Notes: a model not told the origin generated them from the sequence alone. 37,173 bases of DNA from Thermococcus sp. (GCF_026991495.1 NZ_JALXBJ010000083.1:1-37173), one strand, 5' to 3'. Positions 1 to 8,879 are shown, counted from the first letter of the stretch. Numbers and translations: made by a program.

Positions 1-27
1 CCTAAGACCGGGCCGGAGGGGTCGAAG

Positions 28-50
28 ACCCGCTTTTTAGCGGGTTTTAA
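28..50 (+). terminator. Hairpin with T-rich tail, possible terminator of a gene left of the window
   Basis: ACCCGC (28-33) pairs perfectly with GCGGGT (40-45) across the loop TTTTTA, and the right arm runs into TTTTAA. An outer pairing of GAGGGGTC (16-23) with GACCCCTC (54-61) encloses it. Two more hairpins follow before the next gene end, GGGTTCC/GGAACCC (about 87-106) and CGCCG/CGGCG (about 107-120). Nothing codes here. A plus-strand terminator fits best; a structured RNA is possible. Confidence 0.4.
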
Positions 51-133
51 TGAGACCCCTCGAACCTCTCCGCCTTTGGGTTAGGGGTTCCTCGTTGGAA
101 CCCTCGCCGTTCACGGCGGGGAGGAGGTCAGTT

Positions 134-670
134 TTAGGGAACAACGAGGACGGTGAAAGCCATAACAAGGGCTATCTCGTAGGTCTCGCCGAGCGCTACC
201 GAGGGCCAGTCTATGAACGTCCCGAAGAGGGCCAGAAGGAAGATCAGAACCGAACCGTACCTCAGGGCCCTTCTCCCGCTGCCCAGGCCGTAGAGGATTG
301 AACCAAGGAAGAACTGGACGAAGAAGTAGGTGGAGACGAAGACGTGTGGCCTCGTCCCGCCGTGGAAAACCCCGATGAGGGCAAGGAAGAGGGCGGAGAT
401 GCTGACGTATGCGCCGCCGACGGTCTGGAGCTTGTTCTCCGACGCGATGATGAGGTAGAGCGAGAAGGCGAACACAAAGATCCCAGAGACGATGAGGCCG
501 CAGTTGTATATCCACGGTGAGGTGGCCTTTGAAGGGTCGCCGAGGTCGCTGAGTGCATTATGGAAGAAGGAGAACCAGCGGTTCCTGCTTATGCTCCACG
601 CGACAAAGAGCCAGTAGACTAAGCCGGCGAGGATTCCCGAGTACTTCAGGGGCAACTGCATCGGCTTCAT
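134..670 (-). CDS. DUF998-type six-helix membrane protein
   Basis: The 178-residue product is almost entirely hydrophobic, with about six predicted membrane helices (first at YSGILAGLVYWLFVAW, last at the C-terminus). Short charged loops such as SRNRWFSFFHNALSDLGDP after helix 1 fit the DUF998 family of archaeal and bacterial membrane proteins, whose biochemical role is unknown. The ATG at 670 is preferred because GGTG lies seven bases upstream; a GTG three codons earlier is also open. It begins 11 bases after the stop of the metallo-beta-lactamase-fold gene, so the two are probably co-transcribed. The family call is from remembered family features and not from a search. Confidence 0.7.
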   Translation of the reverse strand: MKPMQLPLKYSGILAGLVYWLFVAWSISRNRWFSFFHNALSDLGDPSKATSPWIYNCGLIVSGIFVFAFSLYLIIASENKLQTVGGAYVSISALFLALIGVFHGGTRPHVFVSTYFFVQFFLGSILYGLGSGRRALRYGSVLIFLLALFGTFIDWPSVALGETYEIALVMAFTVLVVP

Positions 671-681
671 CCTTGGCACCG

Positions 682-1494
682 TTAGAGTTCCAAGGAGAGT
701 CCAACGTGGAGGGCCCCTGTGTTTTGGAAGCGGGCCTTCAAGTAGGCGTACTCATCTACCCCCGTGCAGTGGCCGGCGCAGAGCCTTCCAACCTTTAGTG
801 ATTTCAGTCCCCGAATCGCATCATCCAGCAGCTTCCTCTTGGCGCCTCTGAGGTGGAACCCTCCGATCAGGGCCCCAATGGGTTTCCCAGTGAGCCTTAT
901 GGCCTGTTCCGCTATGTTCAGGATCCCGCTGTGGCCGCAGCCCGTTATCACGGCAACTTCCCTTCCAAGATCAACTATGAGCGCCACGTCATCTCTGACC
1001 GGGTCTTTAACGTACCCACCGTTTTTTGTGAGGTATCCAACGGCCCTGTCCCAGTGCTTCCTCTCAACTTCGCCCGAGCTCAGGAAGCCCGGGAGGAACT
1101 CCACAGGTTTCGGGCTCAGGTGGAAGCGCGCGCCGAGGTCTTCGAGCTCCCCCCTCGTGAAGGGGATGCCTATCTCCCTGAGCTTCGGTTTTAGGGCGAC
1201 TCTCCTCTGAAAGATGCCTGGATGGGCATACACGTCCACGCCTTTTCTTCTCTCCTGGAGAAAGGCCTTGAGACCGCCGGTGTGGTCGTAGTGGCCGTGG
1301 GTGAGGAAGATCGCGTCTATCTCCCCGGGAGAAACCCCAAGCGAGTCCATGTTGAGCAGGAGAACACTCCCATCGGTTCCGGAATCTACCAAAACCTTCC
1401 TTCCGTTGTGTTCAACCAAGGCTGAAAAGCCGTGGTAGCCGAGAAGCCCCTTCCTGTAACCGGCGTGGTTCTCGAAAATGACCGTGAGCCTCAT
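682..1494 (-). CDS. Metallo-beta-lactamase-fold hydrolase (COG1237-like)
   Basis: The 270-residue protein has the binuclear metal motif THGHYDHTGG (H66, H68, D70, H71), then CGHSG and GFHL segments, and a late AGHCTG in the expected metallo-beta-lactamase order. This pattern and length match the COG1237 group often annotated as dihydropterin-ribofuranosyl-aminobenzene 5'-phosphate synthase-like; in archaea that reaction belongs to methanopterin synthesis, so the true substrate here is uncertain. The ATG at 1494 follows an unusually G-rich ribosome binding site (GGAGGGGGGG); the frame is open 16 codons further upstream but without such a site. A weak TATA-like GTTTAAGG lies about 25 bases upstream. 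DUF998 gene follows directly. Confidence 0.8.
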   Translation of the reverse strand: MRLTVIFENHAGYRKGLLGYHGFSALVEHNGRKVLVDSGTDGSVLLLNMDSLGVSPGEIDAIFLTHGHYDHTGGLKAFLQERRKGVDVYAHPGIFQRRVALKPKLREIGIPFTRGELEDLGARFHLSPKPVEFLPGFLSSGEVERKHWDRAVGYLTKNGGYVKDPVRDDVALIVDLGREVAVITGCGHSGILNIAEQAIRLTGKPIGALIGGFHLRGAKRKLLDDAIRGLKSLKVGRLCAGHCTGVDEYAYLKARFQNTGALHVGLSLEL

Positions 1495-1671
1495 GGTTGC
1501 CCCCCCTCCAAGAGGATTCAAACTCTCCTTAAACCTTTCCACGAATCATCTCACCAAGGGCTCAGCTCTCACTATCACGCGTCTACGGCCTTCCGCCAGA
1601 AAGGTGAAAGCTCACAGGAGAATGTAAAATTCAAAAATAAGGAAGAACTAAAGGCCAATCACGCAGCGGCT

Positions 1672-3651
1672 TCACTTCCTCCTTCTGAGGAGGAGTGGGA
1701 GTGCTGCGAGGGCTATTATCGCGGCCGGCCCGCAAATGTGCCAGCCGCCCTTGCTGCTACTGCTCGAAGGCGTGCTTGACGGGCTTGAACTACTGCTCGA
1801 TGAAGAACTGCTCGAAGGAGTACTGCTCGAACTGCTTGAGGAGGAAGAGGTTGAAGTGGTACTGCTTGAAGAGGACGAGGTTGAAGAAGTACTGCTCGAA
1901 GAGGTAGAGCTACTCGACGAAGAGGAACTTGAGCTGGTCGTGGTCTGAGGCTTTGTGAGGGGTATCATGTCGACGGTGGCCTTCTTGCCGTTCTTGGCGT
2001 CGTAGCTCTTGAGCTGCTCCTCCTGGGTCGGCTTGAACCAGCTCGGAACGAGGAGATCCATAACGCGCGGGGCGACGCCAGCTATGATCGCGTCCGAATC
2101 CCCGCCGCCTATCCTCCACTGCGCGGCCTTGACCTGGACGTCGCGCCACTCGTCAATGCCGAAGCCGTCCTGAGAGCCGACGAGGACGCTTATCCTGTCG
2201 TCTGGGCTCAGGTTGCCTATGTATTTGGCCGGCACGAGGGCCGTTATCGTGTTGGTACTCAGGTCTGCGCTGACCTTAACGTCGTCGAGAACTGTTCCGT
2301 TGGCGAGGATGAGCTTGTGGGTCCAGCCGCTGATCCTGAAGGCGACGTCCCACGGGTGATCTGGGTCGATATTAACGTTGCTTCCCGGCCCCTTGGGGGA
2401 GAGCTTTATCGCGGAGGTGTTGCCGCCCTTCTTTACATCGAGGTAGGTCTCGATTATCTGGAGGCTGAAGCCGTCGGGCCCGTTCCACGGGTTGCCGCCG
2501 AGGTTCTTGAAGTGGTACTGGAAGACATAGTAGGAGCCCATCTTGGATATGTCAACACCGGTCAGGTCAAAGAGGCCGGTGTGGTTGAACACCGGGTCGG
2601 TCGGGTAGGTGTAGGTTCCCGGCCCGTGATCGTCACCGGTCGGATCGGAGATGCTGTAGAGCTTCTTCGGAACACCATACTTGGCGACCAGTGTGGCCCA
2701 GTGAAGGAGGTTGTTGACGAACTGCGGGCCGTCGAGCTTAACACCGTGGTAGAGCGGGCTCCAAGTGGGCTCGTAGTCGCCGTAGGGGCTCTCACCGCTG
2801 ACGATGAGGAGGCTGTGCTTGCCGTTGTTGAGCTGGACGATCTGGGCCGCGAGGAGCGGGAAGACACCGGTGTCACCGGCAAGGTAGGCGTTGGCAGGTG
2901 GATCGTTGTTCTCAACGATGGTACCGTTTGGGCTCGTAACGACTATCCTGTAAGTGAGGGGCGGCTTTGAAGTGGCGTTGAGCTTGTGCCAGTTGCCCTG
3001 GTCGTCCACCCAGGCAACGACACCGGGCCCGTGGTAGAGCACTTTACCACCGTTCTGGAAGTCGTTAACGATAACGGACATAAGCGGTGTGTCCGAGTCA
3101 GGGTTCACGTGCCCGACGACACGGTAGCCGGCACCGGCGTTGCTCGTCGGGTCTTCAACTGAACAGAGATCGACCCTGAGGTTTCCGTAGCCGAACTGCT
3201 CAAGAACGGCGTCGACAACGTCTTGAACCTGCACGCCGCTTCCGTAGTCGCTGTCCGCGGCCACCCAGAGAACCTTGCCGCCCTGAGCAAACCAGTTCTT
3301 TATGGCCTGGATCTCATCTGGTGTGAAGGGACTGCTCGGCTGGCCGAGGATGAGCACGTCAACGTTCTTCAGGGCGTCGGCCGTTATCGTGTTGGCGAGG
3401 TGCTCGATGCTCGCGTTCTCGAACATTCCCTCGGGGCCGAAGTAGGCCCACTTCATGTCTCCAACGCCCTCGATGATCGGCGGGGCGAGGGTCTTGGTTG
3501 TATTGTTCACGGTTATAGTCGGTGGATTGACGAGGTACTTGGCGTTCTCGCCGTGGGCGAGGTCCACTGCAACGGTCGTAGCGCTGGCCATGGCGAATCC
3601 AAAAACTCCGAAAATAACGAAAGCGGCTATTAAAACCGCTAGCCTCTTCAT
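1672..3651 (-). CDS. CGP-CTERM surface protein with glucodextranase-type C-terminal domain
   Basis: The 659-residue protein starts with a signal peptide (MKRLAVLIAAFVIFGVFGFA). Residues about 20-330 include an alpha/beta stretch (VDVLILGQPSSPFTPDE, GGKVLWVAADSDYG) resembling a GATase-like or DUF4350-like fold. Residues about 335-570 (SDPTGDDHGPGTYTYP, HPWDVAFRISGW, VLVGSQDGFG) resemble the SLH-like C-terminal module of glucodextranase, found in Thermococcales pullulanases. A long Ser/Thr linker follows, then the CGP-CTERM tail WHICGPAAIIALAALPLLLRRRK-type ending, a predicted sorting and anchoring signal. The ATG at 3651 has GGTGAT at the right distance; an ATG eight codons upstream would spoil the signal peptide. 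The likely role is a cell-surface, perhaps carbohydrate-binding, protein. No catalytic motif was recognised. The T-rich stretch at 1622-1650 probably ends its transcript. Confidence 0.8.
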   Translation of the reverse strand: MKRLAVLIAAFVIFGVFGFAMASATTVAVDLAHGENAKYLVNPPTITVNNTTKTLAPPIIEGVGDMKWAYFGPEGMFENASIEHLANTITADALKNVDVLILGQPSSPFTPDEIQAIKNWFAQGGKVLWVAADSDYGSGVQVQDVVDAVLEQFGYGNLRVDLCSVEDPTSNAGAGYRVVGHVNPDSDTPLMSVIVNDFQNGGKVLYHGPGVVAWVDDQGNWHKLNATSKPPLTYRIVVTSPNGTIVENNDPPANAYLAGDTGVFPLLAAQIVQLNNGKHSLLIVSGESPYGDYEPTWSPLYHGVKLDGPQFVNNLLHWATLVAKYGVPKKLYSISDPTGDDHGPGTYTYPTDPVFNHTGLFDLTGVDISKMGSYYVFQYHFKNLGGNPWNGPDGFSLQIIETYLDVKKGGNTSAIKLSPKGPGSNVNIDPDHPWDVAFRISGWTHKLILANGTVLDDVKVSADLSTNTITALVPAKYIGNLSPDDRISVLVGSQDGFGIDEWRDVQVKAAQWRIGGGDSDAIIAGVAPRVMDLLVPSWFKPTQEEQLKSYDAKNGKKATVDMIPLTKPQTTTSSSSSSSSSSTSSSSTSSTSSSSSSTTSTSSSSSSSSSTPSSSSSSSSSSSPSSTPSSSSSKGGWHICGPAAIIALAALPLLLRRRK

Positions 3652-3682
3652 GGTATCACCGCTTACTATACCCACCCAATAG

Positions 3683-3692
3683 TTATAAATTT
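3683..3692 (-). promoter_or_regulatory. TATA box of the CGP-CTERM surface protein gene
   Basis: AAATTTATAA on the minus strand, with an A-rich element just upstream. It predicts a start about 25 bases downstream, giving a leader of roughly ten bases before the ATG at 3651. Confidence 0.6.
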
Positions 3693-3774
3693 TCTGTCCG
3701 GAAACCGGGACATCGAAGGGGTTCCAAAGTGTGGGGGAGGGAGACCGCGCTTTTTCTGAGCCTCCAACTCAGAG

Positions 3775-4551
3775 TTAGGGAGTAAGGAGATCCCAGAGCA
3801 GTCCAAAGTCAACTCCCGCAGTCATGTCAATGTTCACTGGAGTTACGCTCACCTTTCTCTCAACTTTGAGAGCGTACGCGTCCGTTCCAGGCTCAAAATT
3901 CTTGACCAGCCGTCCAACTATCCAGTAGTAGGGATTGCCCTTGGGGTCGATCCTCTCCTCAACACTCGGGCAGTAGCGCTTCCTCGCGAGCCTTGTGATG
4001 GCCAGAGGGGTTTCACTTGTGGCACCGCTCGGGACGTTCACGTTCAGCATATCAACGCCTTCGGGAAGGCCCTTCGCGAGCACCGCCCCGGCTATCCTTC
4101 GAAGGAAGTGCGCTGAAACCGAGAAGTCAACCCCCTCCCCATCGCCGAGCGTTCTCTTCCAGTCCACCTCAAGGCTCACTGCCATCGAGGGTATGCCGTG
4201 GGTAGCAGCTTCTATAGCGGCTGAAGCAGTTCCGGAGACAGTTATCTCCGTGCTGAGGTTCTCACCGAGGTTTATCCCGCTCACGGCGAGCTCAAAGCCC
4301 CCAAATCGGGCTATCGCGAATATGACGCTGTCGGTGGGGGTACCGTCTATCCCGTAGACCACCTTTGCGCCGGGAATGGAGAGCCTCCGCGCCCGGATTG
4401 GCCTGTGAAGCGTCATGGCCCTTCCACTGGCGCTCCTCTGGAAGAGCGGTGCAACGACGTAGACATCGCCGAGCTCGCCCAGGGCCTCCACCGCCGCCCT
4501 TATGCCCCTTGAGTAAACCCCATCGTCGTTGGTGACGAGTATCCTGGGCAT
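3775..4551 (-). CDS. surE: 5'/3'-nucleotidase SurE
   Basis: SurE removes phosphate from nucleoside monophosphates and is a metal-dependent cytoplasmic survival-protein family phosphatase. The 258-residue protein has the N-terminal metal motif ILVTNDDG (D9, D10), S40 in RSASG, and the SGINLGENLS segment with N94, all in the family positions. Length is normal for the family. The upstream sequence CTTATTAAAC lies about 26 bases before the ATG and no ribosome binding site is visible, which suggests a leaderless transcript. It is transcribed away from the gene at 4722. Confidence 0.93.
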   Translation of the reverse strand: MPRILVTNDDGVYSRGIRAAVEALGELGDVYVVAPLFQRSASGRAMTLHRPIRARRLSIPGAKVVYGIDGTPTDSVIFAIARFGGFELAVSGINLGENLSTEITVSGTASAAIEAATHGIPSMAVSLEVDWKRTLGDGEGVDFSVSAHFLRRIAGAVLAKGLPEGVDMLNVNVPSGATSETPLAITRLARKRYCPSVEERIDPKGNPYYWIVGRLVKNFEPGTDAYALKVERKVSVTPVNIDMTAGVDFGLLWDLLTP

Positions 4552-4680
4552 GATAAACCGTAGCCGGGGGGCGTTTAATAAGCTTGCCCCGGCGAGCTGC
4601 CAAAGAAACCGTATCCCAGTGAACGGGAGAACGTTGTGAAACTCCCACTACTTTGGACAAAAGCCAAGTTGAGAAAGTTT

Positions 4681-4688
4681 TTTTAAGG
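4681..4688 (+). promoter_or_regulatory. TATA box for the gene at 4722
   Basis: TTTTAAGG within a run of T; about 37 bases before the ATG. A clear ribosome binding site GGTGAT (4708-4713) follows, so a short-leader mRNA is predicted. Confidence 0.55.
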
Positions 4689-4721
4689 CTAAGCTGTAGA
4701 CACTATCGGTGATACAATAAG

Positions 4722-5360
4722 ATGAAGGTGGTTGCTAAGCTCCCCTCCGCTTCCAAAGCAGCAGTCCGGGCTTATACTCAACCAAAGGGGATCTTTCTCG
4801 TAGCCCCTGGAAACAGGCCCCTGATGGTCATATCGAACGGGACTCAGAAGAACCTCAGCGAAGTCCCAGACATCATTGAAAACGCGGTTGTCTATTCGCT
4901 GGACAAATGGGAACTTCTCGATCTTCTCCACGGCAGCCTTAAGCTTCCCGAGGTGGAAGAGCCCGCAACTCCCCGCCCGGAGGAACCGAAGGTCATTGAC
5001 CTTTCACTCAACATCAAGCTCCCGGCTGAACTCCTGCTGAAGGCGGAGAGTGCCATCCTTGACTCCCTGAGGGCCCTCAGGAGCAGGAGGGATATAGCCG
5101 TTGAGTCACTGGAAGCCAACGGGAGGCTGTTGCAGGGTTTCACAGGTAGAAACATACTCGTCCTCAGCGTTCAGCTCTCGGGCTACAGCAGGGGGGAGGT
5201 TCAACCCGAGGACATCGCTGAGGAGATGGCCTCAAGCCTCAGGAAAAGCCTCGGCTTCGAGACGAGAGTTCACATCAAGAGGGCGGCGTTTAAGACCGTT
5301 CCGCAGGTGCCGCTCGTCCGCTTCACCCGGAACCCCATCCGATCCAAGGGGGTAGGATAA
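4722..5360 (+). CDS. Unrecognised protein, possibly first part of a frameshifted gene
   Basis: I do not recognise this 212-residue soluble protein. It has a mixed N-terminal domain (about 1-75), a Pro/Glu-rich linker (PEVEEPATPRPEEPKV, about 80-95) and a C-terminal alpha/beta part (about 100-212) with the pattern strand, SGYSRGEVQPEDIAEEM, helix, strand. GGTGAT precedes the ATG. The next frame downstream (5423-5761) has a similar strand - ERTSRSFSDDKIAEL - helix - strand pattern and is open without a stop from before the end of this gene, which suggests the two were one protein. A run of five G at 5348-5352 sits at the junction. See the findings. Confidence 0.6.
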   Translation: MKVVAKLPSASKAAVRAYTQPKGIFLVAPGNRPLMVISNGTQKNLSEVPDIIENAVVYSLDKWELLDLLHGSLKLPEVEEPATPRPEEPKVIDLSLNIKLPAELLLKAESAILDSLRALRSRRDIAVESLEANGRLLQGFTGRNILVLSVQLSGYSRGEVQPEDIAEEMASSLRKSLGFETRVHIKRAAFKTVPQVPLVRFTRNPIRSKGVG

Positions 5361-5422
5361 TCAGACTCCTCAGGGGGGAGCAGCAGGTTCCTAGAATAGA
5401 CAGGAAAAAGCTTGAGCGAGAG

Positions 5423-5761
5423 GTGGAAAGGCTCCTCAGCGAAGCAGGTGTTTCAGAGGAGTTTCTCTCGGCGATAAAGTCTGAAAGGGGAGAGATAAAC
5501 CCCTCCATCGTAGAGAAGGAGATCATACGGGAAATCCCCCATTCCAGGGGAATCAGTGTGAGGTGGGTGAGGGCGGTGAGAACGGGAGCAGGCTACACCG
5601 TGACGATAGGGATCGAACGAACCTCCAGGAGCTTTTCGGATGATAAAATTGCGGAACTCTTCAGGGGGATCCTTAAAAAGGCGGAGGAGAACCTCAGGAT
5701 CAGGGGACTCGGGGGAAGTGTTGAGGGCGGCTACGTGGTGGTCGAAAGGGACGTGTACTGA
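5423..5761 (+). CDS. Unrecognised protein, possibly second part of a frameshifted gene
   Basis: Product unknown; 112 residues if it starts at the GTG at 5423, where the upstream site (GAGCGAGAG) is weak and the GTG lies inside what looks like a continuous helix. The same frame is open upstream past the stop of the preceding gene and reads IIRLLRGEQQVPRIDRKKLE, which looks like real protein, but there is no ATG, GTG or TTG there. One extra base in the G run at 5348-5352 would join it to the preceding gene as a single protein of roughly 345 residues. Otherwise it is a separate, coupled gene with an unusual start. Confidence 0.5.
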   Translation: MERLLSEAGVSEEFLSAIKSERGEINPSIVEKEIIREIPHSRGISVRWVRAVRTGAGYTVTIGIERTSRSFSDDKIAELFRGILKKAEENLRIRGLGGSVEGGYVVVERDVY

Positions 5762-5842
5762 GGCGGGGCATTAGTAGCGCTAACAAAACAGCCGCCGGCG
5801 CTGAAACAGCAAAACTGATAAGAGATAGGGGGCAAGGTGAAA

Positions 5843-5902
5843 GTGAGCGATGACGATCCCTAGGGTATCTGACGAGTGATGAAAAGGAAAGACCGAGCTC
5901 AC
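5843..5902 (+). ncRNA. C/D box guide RNA (sRNA)
   Basis: All parts of an archaeal C/D box RNA occur in order: terminal stem GTGAGC (5843-5848) with GCTCAC (5897-5902), box C ATGACGA (5850-5856), a 12-base guide (5857-5868), box D' CTGA (5869-5872), a 3-base spacer, box C' GTGATGA (5876-5882), a 10-base guide (5883-5892) and box D CCGA (5893-5896). Such RNAs direct 2'-O-methylation of rRNA or tRNA with L7Ae, Nop5 and fibrillarin. The rule of five places the D' guide target at the base paired to G5864 and the D guide target at the base paired to A5888. Box C and box D each differ from consensus by U to C, at positions facing each other in the kink-turn. The targets were not identified. It may be processed from the upstream transcript; only a weak TATA-like GATAAGAG is seen. 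Confidence 0.75.
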
Positions 5903-5913
5903 CCAAAAGTTGA

Positions 5914-6318
5914 TCAGAGGCTTTCAAGGTACTTGGCGTAGGCTTCAGTGTCCATGAGCTCCTTAAGCTCATCCTCAAGGCTGCTCGGCTTAAGCTTGGC
6001 TATCCAGTTACCGTAGGGGTCCTCGTTGAGAAGCTCGGGGCTGTCTTCGAGTTCGGAGTTGACCTCGATGACCTCACCGCTCACCGGGGCGTAAACCTCG
6101 CTGACGGCCTTGACGCTTTCTATCTCGCAGAGAACGTCCCCTTTGCTGACCTCTTTTCCGATCTCCGGAAGCTCGACGTAGGCGAGGTCGCCGAGCTCCT
6201 TCTGGGCGTAGTCGGTTATGCCAACGAGAACGGTCCCGTCCTCAAGAACCTGGGCCCATTCATGGTCTTTGGTGTAGTATAGGCCCTCCTTGATCTCGTA
6301 TTCCCCAACTTCTATCAT
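5914..6318 (-). CDS. gcvH: Glycine cleavage system H protein
   Basis: GcvH carries the lipoyl arm that shuttles the aminomethyl group between the P, T and L proteins of glycine cleavage. The 134-residue protein shows DHEWAQV near the N-terminus, GITDYAQKELGD, and the lipoylation motif ESVKAVSE with the acceptor lysine at K70. The ATG at 6318 is chosen because GGTGGTG precedes it; an upstream start five codons earlier lacks such a site. It has its own TATA box (GCTTTAAAT, 6351-6360) and stands alone; the other glycine cleavage genes are not in the window. Confidence 0.93.
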   Translation of the reverse strand: MIEVGEYEIKEGLYYTKDHEWAQVLEDGTVLVGITDYAQKELGDLAYVELPEIGKEVSKGDVLCEIESVKAVSEVYAPVSGEVIEVNSELEDSPELLNEDPYGNWIAKLKPSSLEDELKELMDTEAYAKYLESL

Positions 6319-6350
6319 GAACACCACCAGCAATTAGTAGAGGCGCTTCA

Positions 6351-6360
6351 ATTTAAAGCT
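6351..6360 (-). promoter_or_regulatory. TATA box of gcvH
   Basis: Minus-strand AGCTTTAAAT with the purine-rich CAAAA immediately upstream; about 37 bases before the gcvH ATG. Confidence 0.5.
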
Positions 6361-6390
6361 TTTGTCACAACATGGGCGCTGGAGAGGAGA

Positions 6391-7829
<1,439 letters not shown>

Positions 7830-7861
7830 TTTCTCTCCCCCAAGAATCTATTCCCTAACAA

Positions 7862-7871
7862 GTTTTTATAG
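7862..7871 (-). promoter_or_regulatory. TATA box of the DUF655-ksgA unit
   Basis: Minus-strand CTATAAAAAC, about 37 bases before the DUF655 ATG and just downstream of the hairpin that follows rpoF. Confidence 0.55.
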
Positions 7872-7887
7872 TTTGTGAGAAAAGGCA

Positions 7888-7920
7888 ACGGGTACCGCTA
7901 CTTCAGCGGCCGGTACCCGT
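7888..7920 (-). terminator. Ten-base-pair hairpin over the rpoF stop codon, likely attenuator/terminator
   Basis: ACGGGTACCG (7888-7897) pairs perfectly with CGGTACCCGT (7911-7920); a competing inner hairpin CCGCT/AGCGG (7896-7900/7905-7909) shares the loop. On the minus strand the stem is followed by TTGCCTTTTCTC. It separates rpoF from the downstream promoter. Confidence 0.5.
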
Positions 7921-8272
7921 CGATAAGCTTCACGATCTCCTCAGCCTCCTCCTTGGTGGGCATGTGGGCCTCCTTGGCGAAGATGACCCTTATATCGAAG
8001 TAGTCCTCCGGGAGGAGGTCGACGAGCTTCGCCGCGGTTCTCTCATCTATCCATTCGAAGAGCCCCACAAGCTTCTCCTTCAGCTCCCTGGCCTCCTCTG
8101 GCTTCAGCGTTGCGAACTTCTCGGCGTGCTCAAGGCTTATCTTCGCCTCGTAGAACATCGGCTCCTCGGGGGTTTCCTCCATCCCCTCCTCCCTTCTGCG
8201 CTCAAGGAGTTCCTTGGCCTCAGACACGCTGAGGTACCTTTCCTCGAGCTTTTTCCTGCCGATCATGCTCAT
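7898..8272 (-). CDS. rpoF: DNA-directed RNA polymerase subunit F (Rpo4/Rpb4)
   Basis: Subunit F pairs with subunit E to form the stalk of archaeal RNA polymerase, where it helps promoter opening and RNA binding. The 124-residue protein is helical and charged, with the [10 protein letters not shown] start, the [12 protein letters not shown] segment and the C-terminal DIRVIFAKE...[12 protein letters not shown] region typical of archaeal Rpo4. The ATG at 8272 overlaps the L21e stop (ATGA); the ATG two codons later (8266), preceded by GGGATGAG, would give the more usual MIGRKK start. Either start is possible. Confidence 0.93.
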   Translation of the reverse strand: MSMIGRKKLEERYLSVSEAKELLERRREEGMEETPEEPMFYEAKISLEHAEKFATLKPEEARELKEKLVGLFEWIDERTAAKLVDLLPEDYFDIRVIFAKEAHMPTKEEAEEIVKLIDGYRPLK

Positions 8273-8565
8273 CCCTTCTGGGGCCTGAGGTGAACCGGGT
8301 GGATGAAGAAGGTCTTCCTCTTCCCGCCGTCCATCACCTCGACGATGTAGGCGTCGCCGCGCTTGCCGACGACGGTTCCAGTTCTGCCGTGGAACCGCGG
8401 ATCCGGCATGCCCCTGTGGTAGCTCGGCTCTATGACTATGTGGACCCTCTGGCCCTTCTCAAACCCCTGAAGGAACCTCGTGAGCGGGGGCAGACCCCTC
8501 CTCCTCGGGTGCTTGCTGAGCTTCCCACGCGTCTTCCTCCTGAAGCTGTGCGCTTTCTTAACCAT
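8269..8565 (-). CDS. rpl21e: 50S ribosomal protein L21e
   Basis: L21e is an archaeal/eukaryotic large-subunit ribosomal protein. The 98-residue basic protein begins [20 protein letters not shown] and shows the family hallmarks [22 protein letters not shown]-type central region and a C-terminal HPVHLRPQK. The ATG at 8565 has the ribosome binding site GAGGTGGT. The frame stays open 68 codons further upstream, but that part is rich in Arg/Cys, unlike the family, and covers the promoter. L21e is overlapped by rpoF. Confidence 0.95.
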   Translation of the reverse strand: MVKKAHSFRRKTRGKLSKHPRRRGLPPLTRFLQGFEKGQRVHIVIEPSYHRGMPDPRFHGRTGTVVGKRGDAYIVEVMDGGKRKTFFIHPVHLRPQKG

Positions 8566-8879
8566 ACCAACCACCTCTAAACCCTTTTTACACGGGCGCA
8601 GTTTACAGGGAACTTCCAGCCCTTTTAAGACTCGACCGCAGAGCTTCCGGGCCGCGCGTTCACCTTTTCGCTTTTTATCCAACCGGCGGCCCGCAATCAG
8701 TAAAGCCTGCACCCATCCATTTATAAACCTTTCACCCCCGGACTTGGAGTGGAAGCCCTGGCACTCCAAACCTCCCCCTGAATTGCAATCTCATCAAGCC
8801 TGACCCATCCCAGCCTGAACGGCGGAGCCCTCAAAAACGTAAAAGACCAGCTTAAGGACTTCTAACGAAAACAAGAGGG
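8566..8879 (-). other. Non-coding region between pus10 and L21e: promoter, long leader and hairpin
   Basis: No gene is seen. On the minus strand TTTATAAA (8719-8726) is a good TATA box, which would give L21e a leader of about 130 bases. The leader contains GGGCCG/CGGCCC as a long-range pairing. A second TATA-like TCTTAAAAGG lies nearer the gene (about 8620). Upstream of the main TATA box, TTGGAGTG (8744-8751) and CACTCCAA (8762-8769) form a perfect eight-base-pair hairpin that could end the pus10 transcript or bind a regulator. Confidence 0.45.

Noticed and set aside
1545-1625. A C/D box RNA on the minus strand between the CGP-CTERM gene and the metallo-beta-lactamase gene
   Set aside because: GTGATAG and AGATGA resemble boxes C and C', but spacing, box D and a terminal stem are missing.
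1800-1940. CRISPR-like or microsatellite array in the repetitive stretch
   Set aside because: The repeats are Ser/Thr codons of the linker in the CGP-CTERM protein; there are no spacers. The similar stretch near 32880-33060 is the linker of the lipoprotein.
4704-4714. Thermococcales glycolytic motif (TATCAC-N5-GTGATA) before the gene at 4722
   Set aside because: Only TATC-GG-TGATA is present; the half-sites are incomplete and the spacing is wrong. The GGTGAT is better explained as a ribosome binding site.
8566-8769. An N-terminal extension of L21e by 68 codons in the open frame
   Set aside because: The sequence is Arg/Cys-rich, covers the TATA box, and the family starts at MVKKAHSF after a clear GAGGTGGT site.
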